Assembly (NCBI GenBank): GCA_001777455.1
Contig: MFDZ01000017.1
Span: 1 to 8,371, forward strand
Direction of reading: 5' to 3'
From: Candidatus Daviesbacteria bacterium RIFCSPLOWO2_02_FULL_41_8
GTDB lineage: Bacteria > Patescibacteriota > Microgenomatia > Daviesbacterales > UBA10151
DNA length: 8,371 nucleotides
Part shown: in pieces, positions 1 through 6,235 of the stretch
How the letters are laid out: each line of letters starts with the position of its first letter
How positions within the stretch are numbered: position 1 is the first letter of the stretch
Program-made: the position numbers and the translations under genes
Notes under the pieces: model-generated
What the model was told of the DNA's origin: nothing
Databases searched by the model: none
Seen by the model: the letters and a program-made list of their open reading frames with translations, nothing else

Positions 1-1433
1 CCGGTTACCATTACAACTTTAATTCCGGCTTTCCTGGTTAAATCGATGGCATTTTTCACTTCGGGGCGGACCTCGTCCGCAATCCCAACCAAACCTAAAA
101 ATACTTTATTTTTGGAAAATGCCAAAACCCGAAGCCCTTTTTCCGCCATTTTCCTATATTCTAAATCCCATTTCTGCCGCAAAGCTTCAGATAAGTGAGA
201 CTCTACGATTAAAACCTCTGGCGCGCCCTTGCAAAACTCGCTTTTTTCGGAATCCTGCCAAATAACCGTCATTTTTCTCTTTTCCAGATTAAACGGTATT
301 TCCTCTATTAATTTACCTTCTGATTTCAACAGATCAATATCAATGCCCTCATCTTTTGCAAAAATCAACAGTGCGCCTTCGGTGCCGTCACCCAAAATAT
401 CAAAACTGCCACCGTTTTCTTTCAAGACTAAACTAGCACTATTGCAAACAACTGCGCACTTTAACAAATCAGCTTTCTTCGAATCTTCTATTTTAACCTC
501 CTGCACCCTCATCTCGTTTTTCGTCAGGGTTCCGGTTTTATCCGTGCAAATCACTGTGGCAGAACCTAAGGATTCAACCGCAATCATCTTCCGGACTAAG
601 GCTTTCTTCCGGTACATTTTGCGCACACCCAGCGCCAAAACTATTGTCACTACGGCCGGTAAACCCTCCGGCACTACCGCCACCATTAAAGCAACACTTG
701 AGATAGCCATCGAGGGAATATCATAGCCTTGCAAAATTCTTAAAAGAAAAACCAAAGCTGATACAACCAATGCCCCGATCCCTAAAACTTTACTTAGATT
801 TGCCAAAGCTTTTTCAAAAGGGGTTTGCTCCTCTTTAATATCACTCAGACTCTCGACCAAAGACCCGAATTTCGTCCGTATTCCGGTTTGTAAAACACCA
901 ATTTTAGCCCGGCCGGAAGTCACGGTTGTGCCAAAAAATACCAGATTCTCTTGCTCTCTTACTGTTTTGGCAACAGGCATAGACTCGCCGGTTAGGATTG
1001 ATTCATTAACCTCCAGAGAAAAACTCTCCAAAATCTGACCGTCTGCCGGAATCCTGTCTCCGGATTCTAAAATCACCAAATCACCGGGGACTATTCTTTG
1101 TGCTTCAATCTCAATTTGTTTCCCGTCCCTTTCCACCCGGCAATATTCAACTTCCAGTTTACGAAGGGCCTCCAGTTCTTTAGAAGCTTTATATTCCTGC
1201 CAAAAACCCAGTGCGGAATTAAGGACCAGGATTGCCCCGATTAGAATACTGTCCAGCTCATCCCCAATTACGAAAGAGAGAACTATGGCGCCTAAAAGAA
1301 GATAAGCAAGAGGATTTTGCAACTGCCTGACTAAAACTTTCAAGGCAGAAACTTGCCGTTTTACCGGCAGTTGATTTGGACCATATTTATTCAATGCTTC
1401 TTTTGCCTGCTCGTTGGTTAATCCGTATTTCAT
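1..1433 (-). CDS. P2-type cation-transporting ATPase, N-terminal half (3' end outside window)
   Basis: This encodes an ATP-driven cation pump of the cytoplasmic membrane; about 477 codons are visible, roughly half the usual 850-900 residues. It opens directly with a Cation_ATPase_N-like segment (GLTNEQAKEALNKYGPNQLP). Membrane helices fall at about 40-57 and 59-77, then the actuator domain with TGES (148-151), helices at about 215-234 and 240-262 with PEGLP (255-259), the phosphorylation motif DKTGTLT (Asp298), and the nucleotide-binding KGAP (402-405). The window ends at MVTG, where the family continues with D. PEGLP with its Glu and the SERCA-like wording around it point to the P2 group (Ca2+, possibly Na+/K+ or Mn2+). 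The P1B heavy-metal motif CPC is absent. The exact ion cannot be fixed because helices M5-M6 are outside. The start codon overlaps the stop of the upstream membrane-protein gene (ATGA), which indicates translational coupling; no Shine-Dalgarno is visible. Confidence 0.96.
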   Translation of the reverse strand, partial: MKYGLTNEQAKEALNKYGPNQLPVKRQVSALKVLVRQLQNPLAYLLLGAIVLSFVIGDELDSILIGAILVLNSALGFWQEYKASKELEALRKLEVEYCRVERDGKQIEIEAQRIVPGDLVILESGDRIPADGQILESFSLEVNESILTGESMPVAKTVREQENLVFFGTTVTSGRAKIGVLQTGIRTKFGSLVESLSDIKEEQTPFEKALANLSKVLGIGALVVSALVFLLRILQGYDIPSMAISSVALMVAVVPEGLPAVVTIVLALGVRKMYRKKALVRKMIAVESLGSATVICTDKTGTLTKNEMRVQEVKIEDSKKADLLKCAVVCNSASLVLKENGGSFDILGDGTEGALLIFAKDEGIDIDLLKSEGKLIEEIPFNLEKRKMTVIWQDSEKSEFCKGAPEVLIVESHLSEALRQKWDLEYRKMAEKGLRVLAFSKNKVFLGLVGIADEVRPEVKNAIDLTRKAGIKVVMVT

Positions 1434-1984
1434 GAGATTATATTAACAGGTAATACTATCAGTAATATTCCGGCGGTATTTAATATATACGTTAAAACTG
1501 CAATTTCCCGATATTTCAACTTAGAAACCCCCAACATAATCAACCCCAGTTCATCTGGAAGAGGGGAGGCCACAATAATCGCTCCCGCAAGGGGCACCAT
1601 GAATCCCAAATGAAGTTTTTGTAAAAGAATATTGAATTTATTAAGATCCAATTGTTTTGAAGCCTGATTTAAATTAGAGGAAAGTTGGCCTCTAAAAAAT
1701 TTTAACATCAGAATGTCTGCAAAAGCGGCACCAGTTCCCGCCAACAAAGCCGTCACAACAGGATTGTTTTCCTGCGCCAGGACGACTAACATGGCGACAG
1801 ATATCGGGGAAGTTAGGAAAGAGGTATATAAAACACCGGCCACAATTTCTGAAATAAACCTCAAAGGCAGAACCGTTTCTACTAAACCGTGAAGAATACC
1901 GCTTTTTATTAGCCACCAGGCAAGACTTAAGGATAAAATAAAGATGGAAGTTTTTAAAATAAGTTTCCTTAAATTCCGGTCCAT
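1430..1984 (-). CDS. Small VTT/DedA-like integral membrane protein
   Basis: This encodes a 184-residue hydrophobic protein with about five predicted membrane segments (roughly 9-29, 45-70, 74-97, 126-152 and 160-181). Two features recall the VTT (DedA/SNARE-associated) fold: a glycine/alanine-rich helix ending in an acidic residue (GTGAAFADILMLKFFR, about 83-98) and a re-entrant-like SPLPDELGLIMLG (about 140-152) followed by a last helix. It is shorter than typical DedA proteins (about 200-220), so it may be a divergent or minimal member; DedA-family proteins are linked to lipid flipping and membrane homeostasis, and no substrate can be inferred here. Its TGA stop overlaps the ATG of the downstream cation ATPase by 4 nt, so the two are co-translated and may act together in ion or membrane homeostasis. 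No clear Shine-Dalgarno precedes the ATG. The gene call is firm; the family assignment is moderate. Confidence 0.8.
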   Translation of the reverse strand: MDRNLRKLILKTSIFILSLSLAWWLIKSGILHGLVETVLPLRFISEIVAGVLYTSFLTSPISVAMLVVLAQENNPVVTALLAGTGAAFADILMLKFFRGQLSSNLNQASKQLDLNKFNILLQKLHLGFMVPLAGAIIVASPLPDELGLIMLGVSKLKYREIAVLTYILNTAGILLIVLPVNIIS

Positions 1985-2032
1985 TATTCTAGTTTAACAG
2001 AAATCCTGAAGACGGAGAAATTTAATTTAAGC

Positions 2033-2073
2033 CGCAAAACATTTCATTCTTTGTTTCCCGAGTGAAATGATTT
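2033..2073 (-). repeat. Hairpin repeat copy B, downstream of the recombinase
   Basis: This second copy of the element has left arm AAAACATTTCA (2036-2046) and right arm TGAAATGATTT (2063-2073), giving 10 of 11 pairs and the same 16-nt loop length (2047-2062). Over 35 nt (2033-2067) it matches 2088-2122 at 27 positions. On the minus strand it also contains a codon-level echo of the recombinase tail, FHSGNK followed by E and TGA. It lies in the gap before the VTT-like gene, about 50 bp upstream of that start codon. Confidence 0.7.
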
Positions 2074-2087
2074 AAGAGCGATTAGCT

Positions 2088-2128
2088 CGCAAGATTTTTC
2101 AACCCTTATTTCCAGAGTGAAAAATCTT
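2088..2128 (-). repeat. Hairpin repeat copy A, overlapping the recombinase 3' end
   Basis: A perfect 11-bp inverted repeat (AAGATTTTTCA at 2091-2101 and TGAAAAATCTT at 2118-2128) flanks a 16-nt loop (2102-2117). It covers the last codons and the stop of the recombinase gene. It is too AT-rich and lacks a following T-run, so it does not look like a classic intrinsic terminator. The segment 2088-2122 is repeated imperfectly at 2033-2067. Confidence 0.75.
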
Positions 2129-3019
2129 ATGAACATCTTTGAGGTGTTTGTTGGTGACGTGGGTGTAAATTTGGGTTGTAGCAATATTGGTGTGTCCCAG
2201 CATTTCCTGAACTGAGCGGATATCGGCTCCGTTAATCAGCAGGTCCGTGGCAAAACTATGCCGTAGAGTGTGCGGAGTAGCTTTCACGGAAAGTCCGAGA
2301 GCTTTAACATATTTTTCTACCGTTCGTTCAATCGAGCGGGGAGTAAGCCTCATGGCGCCACCATCTCCGGCCGGATCCACCCGACCCTGAAAACGGATAA
2401 ATAAGGGCTTAAAAGTATCCTTACGGATATCAAGATAACGGTTAAGCCATTCACATGCCGAATCCGACAAAAAAACAATCCGCTCCTTGGAACCCTTACC
2501 GATAATAGAAAACTCCCGCCGGTTTAAATTAATACTGTCACGGTTTAGTGATGCGGCTTCAGAGACCCGCAGACCGGTGGAAAAAAGCAGCTCCAGTATT
2601 GCCTTATCACGCATACCGGCTTTATCTGTTATATCAGGAGCTTCCAGTAAACTCTTTAAGCCTGTGTCGTCCAGAATTTTTAGCGGCCTTGCTTCGGTTT
2701 CTCCCAATTCCACTTTTTCCGGTGACAGTGTTTGAATATCCTGACGGGCTAAATAACGCAGAAATGCCCGCAAAGCTATCATAAAATAATTCTGGGTAAT
2801 TCTTTTTAAGGGCTTTTTAGTTTTGGGATCGCTCCAACGTGATAAATACAACCTGTATTTCCTGATCAAATTCAAATCAATCGCCTCTGGCCCGATATTA
2901 CCCGTAAACTGCAAAAACCGCTTTAAATAATGGTCGTAATTACGGATTGTTAGTTGAGAAACATTACGTTCCAGCTCCAGGTATTCGAGAAAGTCGGTGA
3001 TTAGAACAGATAGAAGCAT
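2099..3019 (-). CDS. Xer-type tyrosine recombinase
   Basis: This encodes a 306-residue site-specific recombinase. An N-terminal SAM-like core-binding domain (about 3-95: LEYLELERNVSQLTIRNYDHYL and following) precedes the catalytic domain (about 112-295). All active-site residues are visible: Arg151 in TGLRVSEA, Lys175 in GKGSKER, His250 and Arg253 in HTLRHSFATDLL, His276 in LGHTN and the nucleophile Tyr285 in IYTHV. Length and motif order match XerC/XerD/XerA proteins, which resolve chromosome dimers at dif. Single-Xer systems exist, and the family also serves mobile elements and phase-variable inversions. No IntI-type insertion and no accessory integrase domain is seen, so a housekeeping Xer is the best guess. 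The gene follows the surface-protein cluster after a 122-bp repeat-rich gap and lacks an obvious Shine-Dalgarno. Its last codons lie inside a hairpin-forming repeat that recurs 55 bp downstream. Confidence 0.96.
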   Translation of the reverse strand: MLLSVLITDFLEYLELERNVSQLTIRNYDHYLKRFLQFTGNIGPEAIDLNLIRKYRLYLSRWSDPKTKKPLKRITQNYFMIALRAFLRYLARQDIQTLSPEKVELGETEARPLKILDDTGLKSLLEAPDITDKAGMRDKAILELLFSTGLRVSEAASLNRDSINLNRREFSIIGKGSKERIVFLSDSACEWLNRYLDIRKDTFKPLFIRFQGRVDPAGDGGAMRLTPRSIERTVEKYVKALGLSVKATPHTLRHSFATDLLINGADIRSVQEMLGHTNIATTQIYTHVTNKHLKDVHKIFHSGNKG

Positions 3020-3023
3020 GTTA

Positions 3024-3053
3024 AATTTCTAATTTCTAATTTCTAATTTCTAA
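3024..3053. repeat. AATTTCT heptamer tandem array
   Basis: Four perfect tandem copies of AATTTCT plus two further bases lie immediately upstream of the recombinase start codon, where a leader or ribosome-binding site would be expected. Read in the direction of the gene the unit is AGAAATT, which offers no good Shine-Dalgarno. Confidence 0.9.
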
Positions 3054-3060
3054 ACAAATC

Positions 3061-3140
3061 CCAATGACCAAATGTCTAAATTAGTCATTAAGGCATTAGT
3101 CATTCTTTAGGTCAATTAGAAATTAGGTCAATTAGGTTAA
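3061..3140. repeat. Mosaic of short AT-rich repeats in the intergenic gap
   Basis: This part of the 122-bp gap holds two copies of ATTAGTCATT (3080-3089 and 3095-3104), two copies of TAGGTCAATTAG (3108-3119 and 3124-3135), and a short inverted repeat AATGAC/GTCATT (3063-3068 and 3084-3089). No gene, strong terminator or convincing promoter is seen. With the neighbouring heptamer array it forms one composite repeat block between the surface operon and the recombinase. Confidence 0.75.
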
Positions 3141-3141
3141 T

Positions 3142-3897
3142 TTATAATAGTGCCAGTCCCAAAATTCCCAAAACAGTTAAAATAGATCCTATAATAACCA
3201 AGGTGGAGGTGAATTCCTGTGTCCCTGTAGGAAGCAACTTGTCAGGGGGTGTATATTCTTTAGGTAATGCTGCAGGAGTAGCAGTAGCGTAGCCGCCAAT
3301 CGGAATAACAACCACTGCCGGCGATGAACCCGGACCTGGAGTGGGAGTAGGGGTAGGTTGGGTGCTGCAAGGAGCCGTTCCTATCACGTAGCTTGCGTTA
3401 ACTACGGAATTTAATACATCTACTACTGAGCCTTGCTGGAGAATAACAACATTAGAATCAGTTGTTTTAGCTTTATTATTTGGATCAAAATCAAAAGTAA
3501 TCTGAGTGGCTCCGGTAGCGGCAGTACCCGGGACTGTAAAATTTATGGTAGCCAAAATACCTTTTCCGGAAAAATTAGTATCGCTGGAAACATAACCGGA
3601 AATGTTAATCGTGCCTTTTTGCGCATCAATACTGTTTCCCGCATATTCAGGATAAATGGTTCCATTAGTAATAGAGGTGGCAGTCAATTTCGAGGAGTCA
3701 TAAAAAATCACAGCGTCTGTACCATCAGTAGGCCCGCCACCGGTATCCAACCGGATATTTACGGGAAAACTACAGCCTCTATTAAACGGACCATTAGCCG
3801 GATCTAATTCCAGTATAGCAGTTTGGGCGAAAACACTGGCAGGCAAGACTAAAAAAAGAATTAGGAATAGAAATAGCAAAGGCAGAAATTTTTTCAT
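3142..3897 (-). CDS. Cohesin-like surface protein with signal peptide and C-terminal membrane anchor
   Basis: This encodes 251 residues. A Sec signal peptide (about 1-24, KK then a long Leu/Phe core, cleavage near SVFA-Q) precedes a cohesin-like beta-sandwich (about 26-173). That module shows the family's pattern of an extended first strand, GTDAVIFYDSSKL (about 59-71), GTINISGYVS (about 95-104) and GILATINFTV (about 113-122). A Pro/Thr linker (about 179-192) and a hydrophobic C-terminal helix (about 230-251) follow. Just before the helix sits LLPTGT (221-226), which resembles but does not match the sortase motif LPxTG, and no basic tail follows the helix. Cohesins bind dockerins, and the two preceding operon genes carry dockerin-like modules. 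The start overlaps the upstream stop by 4 nt (ATGA), with GGAG 11 nt before the ATG. The role as a membrane-tethered cohesin is inferred; binding partners are unproven. Confidence 0.9.
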   Translation of the reverse strand: MKKFLPLLFLFLILFLVLPASVFAQTAILELDPANGPFNRGCSFPVNIRLDTGGGPTDGTDAVIFYDSSKLTATSITNGTIYPEYAGNSIDAQKGTINISGYVSSDTNFSGKGILATINFTVPGTAATGATQITFDFDPNNKAKTTDSNVVILQQGSVVDVLNSVVNASYVIGTAPCSTQPTPTPTPGPGSSPAVVVIPIGGYATATPAALPKEYTPPDKLLPTGTQEFTSTLVIIGSILTVLGILGLALL

Positions 3898-4520
3898 TGA
3901 ATATTTAACTCCAAATTATCCACACTTTCCAAAATGTTTTTGGATGTTGCTGATTCCACTAAATTAGAGGCAGTTGTAGTGCCTTTCTGAAAGTCAACCG
4001 CCAAAGTTGTCTTACCAGGAAGCTTAGCTTTTAAGGTAAGCAGAGCGAATTCACCCTGGCCGATAAAACTTTCTTTTACGCCGCTTACACCTGAAATAGA
4101 GATTAAACCAGTTTTATCATCTTGTGACAACAACAGGTACTCACTGAATATTTTGCCTTTAGAGAGCCCTCCCGGTGCAACTTCCAGGACTTGGGGATTG
4201 AAACGGATAATCAAATCAACTCCGTCAACTGACTTACCGCCGGTATTAACCATCACAATCACCGGTATTGTTTCACCAACCGCGTAGTTTAATTTGGAAG
4301 AAGTTAGTGAAATCCTGGGAGATAATGGCTGTTTAACAACAGCGGGTTGAGACGGTGAAGGAGGGGTAGGGGAAGGAGCAGTTAGTGTTTTTACGGCATA
4401 TACTACTTCTATTAAAATTACAATTCCCAAAATAATAAAAATAATTTTGGGGCCAAATCCCGGCCGGTTGCCGGATTGGTTATTTATCTGACTATTTGTA
4501 TACACATTTAAATTATCCAT
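3894..4520 (-). CDS. N-anchored cohesin-like surface protein
   Basis: This encodes 208 residues: a short polar N-terminus (1-24, rich in Asn/Gln), one membrane helix (about 25-45) acting as an uncleaved anchor, a Pro/Ser linker (about 48-66) and a cohesin-like module running to the C-terminus (about 68-208). Recognisable pieces are YAVGETIPVIVMVNTGGKSVDGVDLIIRFNP split over 79-109, GLISISGVSG (about 138-147) and FALLTLKAKLPG (about 158-169). The predicted topology puts the cohesin outside the cell. It is related in fold to the product of the next gene, but that one is anchored at the opposite end. The gene begins 19 nt after the upstream stop and overlaps the downstream start by 4 nt. No Shine-Dalgarno is visible; the leader is AT-rich (TATAAAATATATAT), so the start rests on the reading frame, and a GTG at codon 6 is an alternative. 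Confidence 0.88.
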   Translation of the reverse strand: MDNLNVYTNSQINNQSGNRPGFGPKIIFIILGIVILIEVVYAVKTLTAPSPTPPSPSQPAVVKQPLSPRISLTSSKLNYAVGETIPVIVMVNTGGKSVDGVDLIIRFNPQVLEVAPGGLSKGKIFSEYLLLSQDDKTGLISISGVSGVKESFIGQGEFALLTLKAKLPGKTTLAVDFQKGTTTASNLVESATSKNILESVDNLELNIQ

Positions 4521-4539
4521 ATATATATTTTATACCATA

Positions 4540-6231
4540 TCATGGCCCCGGAGTCGCAGTCGGATTAGGTGTTGTAGTCGGGCCCGGAGTAGCTGTAGGT
4601 GTGGGACCAGGTGTAGAAGTAGGGCCGGGAGTTGCAGAAGCAGAAGGTTGGAGAACACCGGCAGTCGGCTCCGGATCAACCGCTTGGTTAAAACTATTCT
4701 TCATACAAGTCATATCAAAAGTATTGATCCTGCTGTCCCGGTTAAAGTCTCCGGATCTGCCAGTCACATCCGTAGTAAGGGACCACTGGCGGACCAATTC
4801 ACGTTGGTCAAACGTATTGATCGCACCGTCTCCGCCCTCAGCCGGGAAGATATCTCCCACCGGCAGGGTGAAGCTGGCCAGGTTGTTGATGCCGTCCCCG
4901 GCCGTAAAGGATATATTTTTCCGGATTGACCGGGGGGCTTTCAGTGACAGTGTATACCTTTTATCCTTTTCCAATTTTTGCGGCAAGCCAACTATCAAAC
5001 CGTCTTTATCGATACTGACCTTTTTCTTTATCCTTTGACCTCCTGCACTATTTTCCACCAAGGTTAAGTCCACATTATCGGTTTGATGACTGGAAGGCAT
5101 CCGGCAGAAAACTTTGGCCCCCAAAGCCATAGCTGTAACGGCACCGCAGAATTGGCCGTCCGGGTTGGTCTGCCCGTCCGGATTGGTTAAAGAGATGGGC
5201 AAAATTTCCTCTTCCCTGGCATTTGGCCACACCACCTCGATCTGATCATTTCTCCATGATTTGACCTGTTCGGCCGTAAAAGTGGTCGTTCCGCTCTTGA
5301 CCGTTCCTTTATCCAATCCGAAACCGCGGACAATTGCTCCGGATGCGGCATCTTTTCCGGCTTTTAAGGTTAGTGTTGTATTGTTTCCCTCAAAACTTAA
5401 TGCACAGCTTCCGACAGAAGGATCAGGGCCTAATAGTTTAATCTGAACACTCCGTCTTACTATATTAGCGGGAGTGGCAGTATCCTTAAATTCAACCCAG
5501 ATAAACTTTCGTTCGGGAGTATTAGTCTTGAATGCAAAATTATCAATCTTAATCGGTTGAACAGTGTAAGGCTTCCATCCATTAGGACCGGTTTCAGTAA
5601 AATCGGCCGGAGCTTCAGCAATCCGGTATTCTTTTGTAAAAGTGGGGGCAGGGGTAGGGGTAGAAGTTGGAGCAGGAGTTGGGGTAGCAGTAGGTCCGGG
5701 AGCCGGGGTTGGGGTTGCGGCTAACCGAGCCACAACGGCATATTCTCCTCTTGTTTGAGTCACACCCCCATTAGCCACAGTCAGGGTGGTCGCATTATCA
5801 AGAACAACTTTAATATTAGACATCACCAAAATTTCTGATGATACCACGGCAATGCCTCTTAGGGAGAGGGCGGCAACTGCCGTTTCTGTCGATACAGGAC
5901 TTCCGAGTCTTGTAAAACTATACTTTTTCATGCCTGGTACATTGGTGGGAACCTCCACTTTACTGAATCCGTTAAGTTCAGCAGTATTGGTAATATTGGC
6001 ATAATCCGGGATATATTCGAAAGTTACATCTACAGCTACGACTCTGCGGCCATTTGGATTGATTTTAAAGGCAATGTTTCTTTCCTGATTAATGGCGATC
6101 TCACCACTGCTTGGGTCAAACGATAATTGAGCTGGGGTATCTGCCTTTACTGTTCCAACGGCTATTCCGCTAACCATTAGGACAATAACCAGAAAAACAG
6201 TGTTAATTATTTTTAATATTTTACTCGTCAT
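4540..6231 (-). CDS. Secreted multidomain protein: cohesin-like, IPT/TIG-like, dockerin and Pro/Thr tail
   Basis: This encodes 563 residues. The signal peptide is about 1-30 (cleavage near VKA-D). A cohesin-like module (about 34-168, including AQLSFDPSSGEIAINQ) is followed by a Pro/Thr/Ala linker (172-197). An IPT/TIG-like beta-sandwich (about 275-345, with IVRGFGLDKGT and SWRNDQIEVVWP) and a further beta-rich module (about 370-458) lead to a dockerin (459-516). Its first half is GDIFPAEGGDGAINTFD, with odd spacing; the second is a canonical calcium loop, DFNRDSRINTFD (495-506). After residue 530 come repeats of TPGP-type units to the stop. Having both cohesin and dockerin, it could bridge partners like a scaffold; this is inferred. 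No membrane anchor is seen after the signal peptide. The start lies 4 nt after the upstream stop, without a clear Shine-Dalgarno. Confidence 0.93.
   Translation of the reverse strand: MTSKILKIINTVFLVIVLMVSGIAVGTVKADTPAQLSFDPSSGEIAINQERNIAFKINPNGRRVVAVDVTFEYIPDYANITNTAELNGFSKVEVPTNVPGMKKYSFTRLGSPVSTETAVAALSLRGIAVVSSEILVMSNIKVVLDNATTLTVANGGVTQTRGEYAVVARLAATPTPAPGPTATPTPAPTSTPTPAPTFTKEYRIAEAPADFTETGPNGWKPYTVQPIKIDNFAFKTNTPERKFIWVEFKDTATPANIVRRSVQIKLLGPDPSVGSCALSFEGNNTTLTLKAGKDAASGAIVRGFGLDKGTVKSGTTTFTAEQVKSWRNDQIEVVWPNAREEEILPISLTNPDGQTNPDGQFCGAVTAMALGAKVFCRMPSSHQTDNVDLTLVENSAGGQRIKKKVSIDKDGLIVGLPQKLEKDKRYTLSLKAPRSIRKNISFTAGDGINNLASFTLPVGDIFPAEGGDGAINTFDQRELVRQWSLTTDVTGRSGDFNRDSRINTFDMTCMKNSFNQAVDPEPTAGVLQPSASATPGPTSTPGPTPTATPGPTTTPNPTATPGP
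4543..4641 (-). repeat. Coding tandem repeat: TPGP-type C-terminal tail
   Basis: Residues 531-563 of the multidomain protein consist of short degenerate units built from Thr-Pro-Gly-Pro and Pro-Thr-Ala-Thr-Pro. On the plus strand this appears as repeated G-rich blocks such as GGCCCGGAGT and GGACCAGG. The array runs right up to the stop codon, with no domain or anchor after it. Confidence 0.85.
4684..4857 (-). other. Dockerin module within the multidomain secreted protein
   Basis: Residues 459-516 form a duplicated calcium-loop/helix unit. The second loop has Asp495, Asn497, Asp499 and Asp506 at the expected ligand positions. The first keeps Gly-Asp (459-460) and DGAINTFD (468-475) but has about four extra residues between them. 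Both halves share the wording INTFD, showing the internal duplication typical of dockerins. Confidence 0.8.
5641..5718 (-). repeat. Coding Pro/Thr/Ala linker repeat
   Basis: Residues 172-197 of the multidomain protein alternate TPTPAP and GPTATP units, visible on the plus strand as GGGGTAGGGGTAG-like runs. It separates the N-terminal cohesin-like module from the rest and is probably an extended, flexible spacer, possibly glycosylated. Confidence 0.8.
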
Positions 6232-6235
6232 AATG

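Noticed and set aside
229..726. Plus-strand open frame of 165 codons inside the ATPase region
   Set aside because: It is antisense to a strongly conserved P-type ATPase carrying TGES, PEGLP and DKTGTLT; its translation shows no domain of its own.
2076..2090. Small inverted repeat GAGC/GCTC (or GCGA/TCGC) between the two hairpins
   Set aside because: Only 4-bp arms in alternative registers; expected by chance.
2091..2128. Intrinsic transcription terminator for the recombinase gene
   Set aside because: The stem is mostly A-T and no T-run follows on the minus strand; kept instead as an unexplained hairpin.
2036..2128. dif site for the Xer recombinase
   Set aside because: The inverted arms are 11 bp, as in Xer-binding sites, but the 16-nt spacer is far longer than the 6-8 bp of dif, and I see no dif-like consensus.
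2099..3019. Integron integrase or phage integrase
   Set aside because: No IntI-specific insertion, attC-like RYYYAAC/GTTRRRY sites, arm-binding N-terminal domain or phage genes are visible; the length and motifs fit a plain Xer.
3024..3135. CRISPR array
   Set aside because: The repeats are 7-12 bp and either directly tandem or irregularly spaced, with no unique spacers of constant length.
4496..5038. Plus-strand open frame with a GVGVGPGV-rich start
   Set aside because: The Gly/Val repeats are only the antisense reading of the Pro/Thr tail and dockerin of the real gene.
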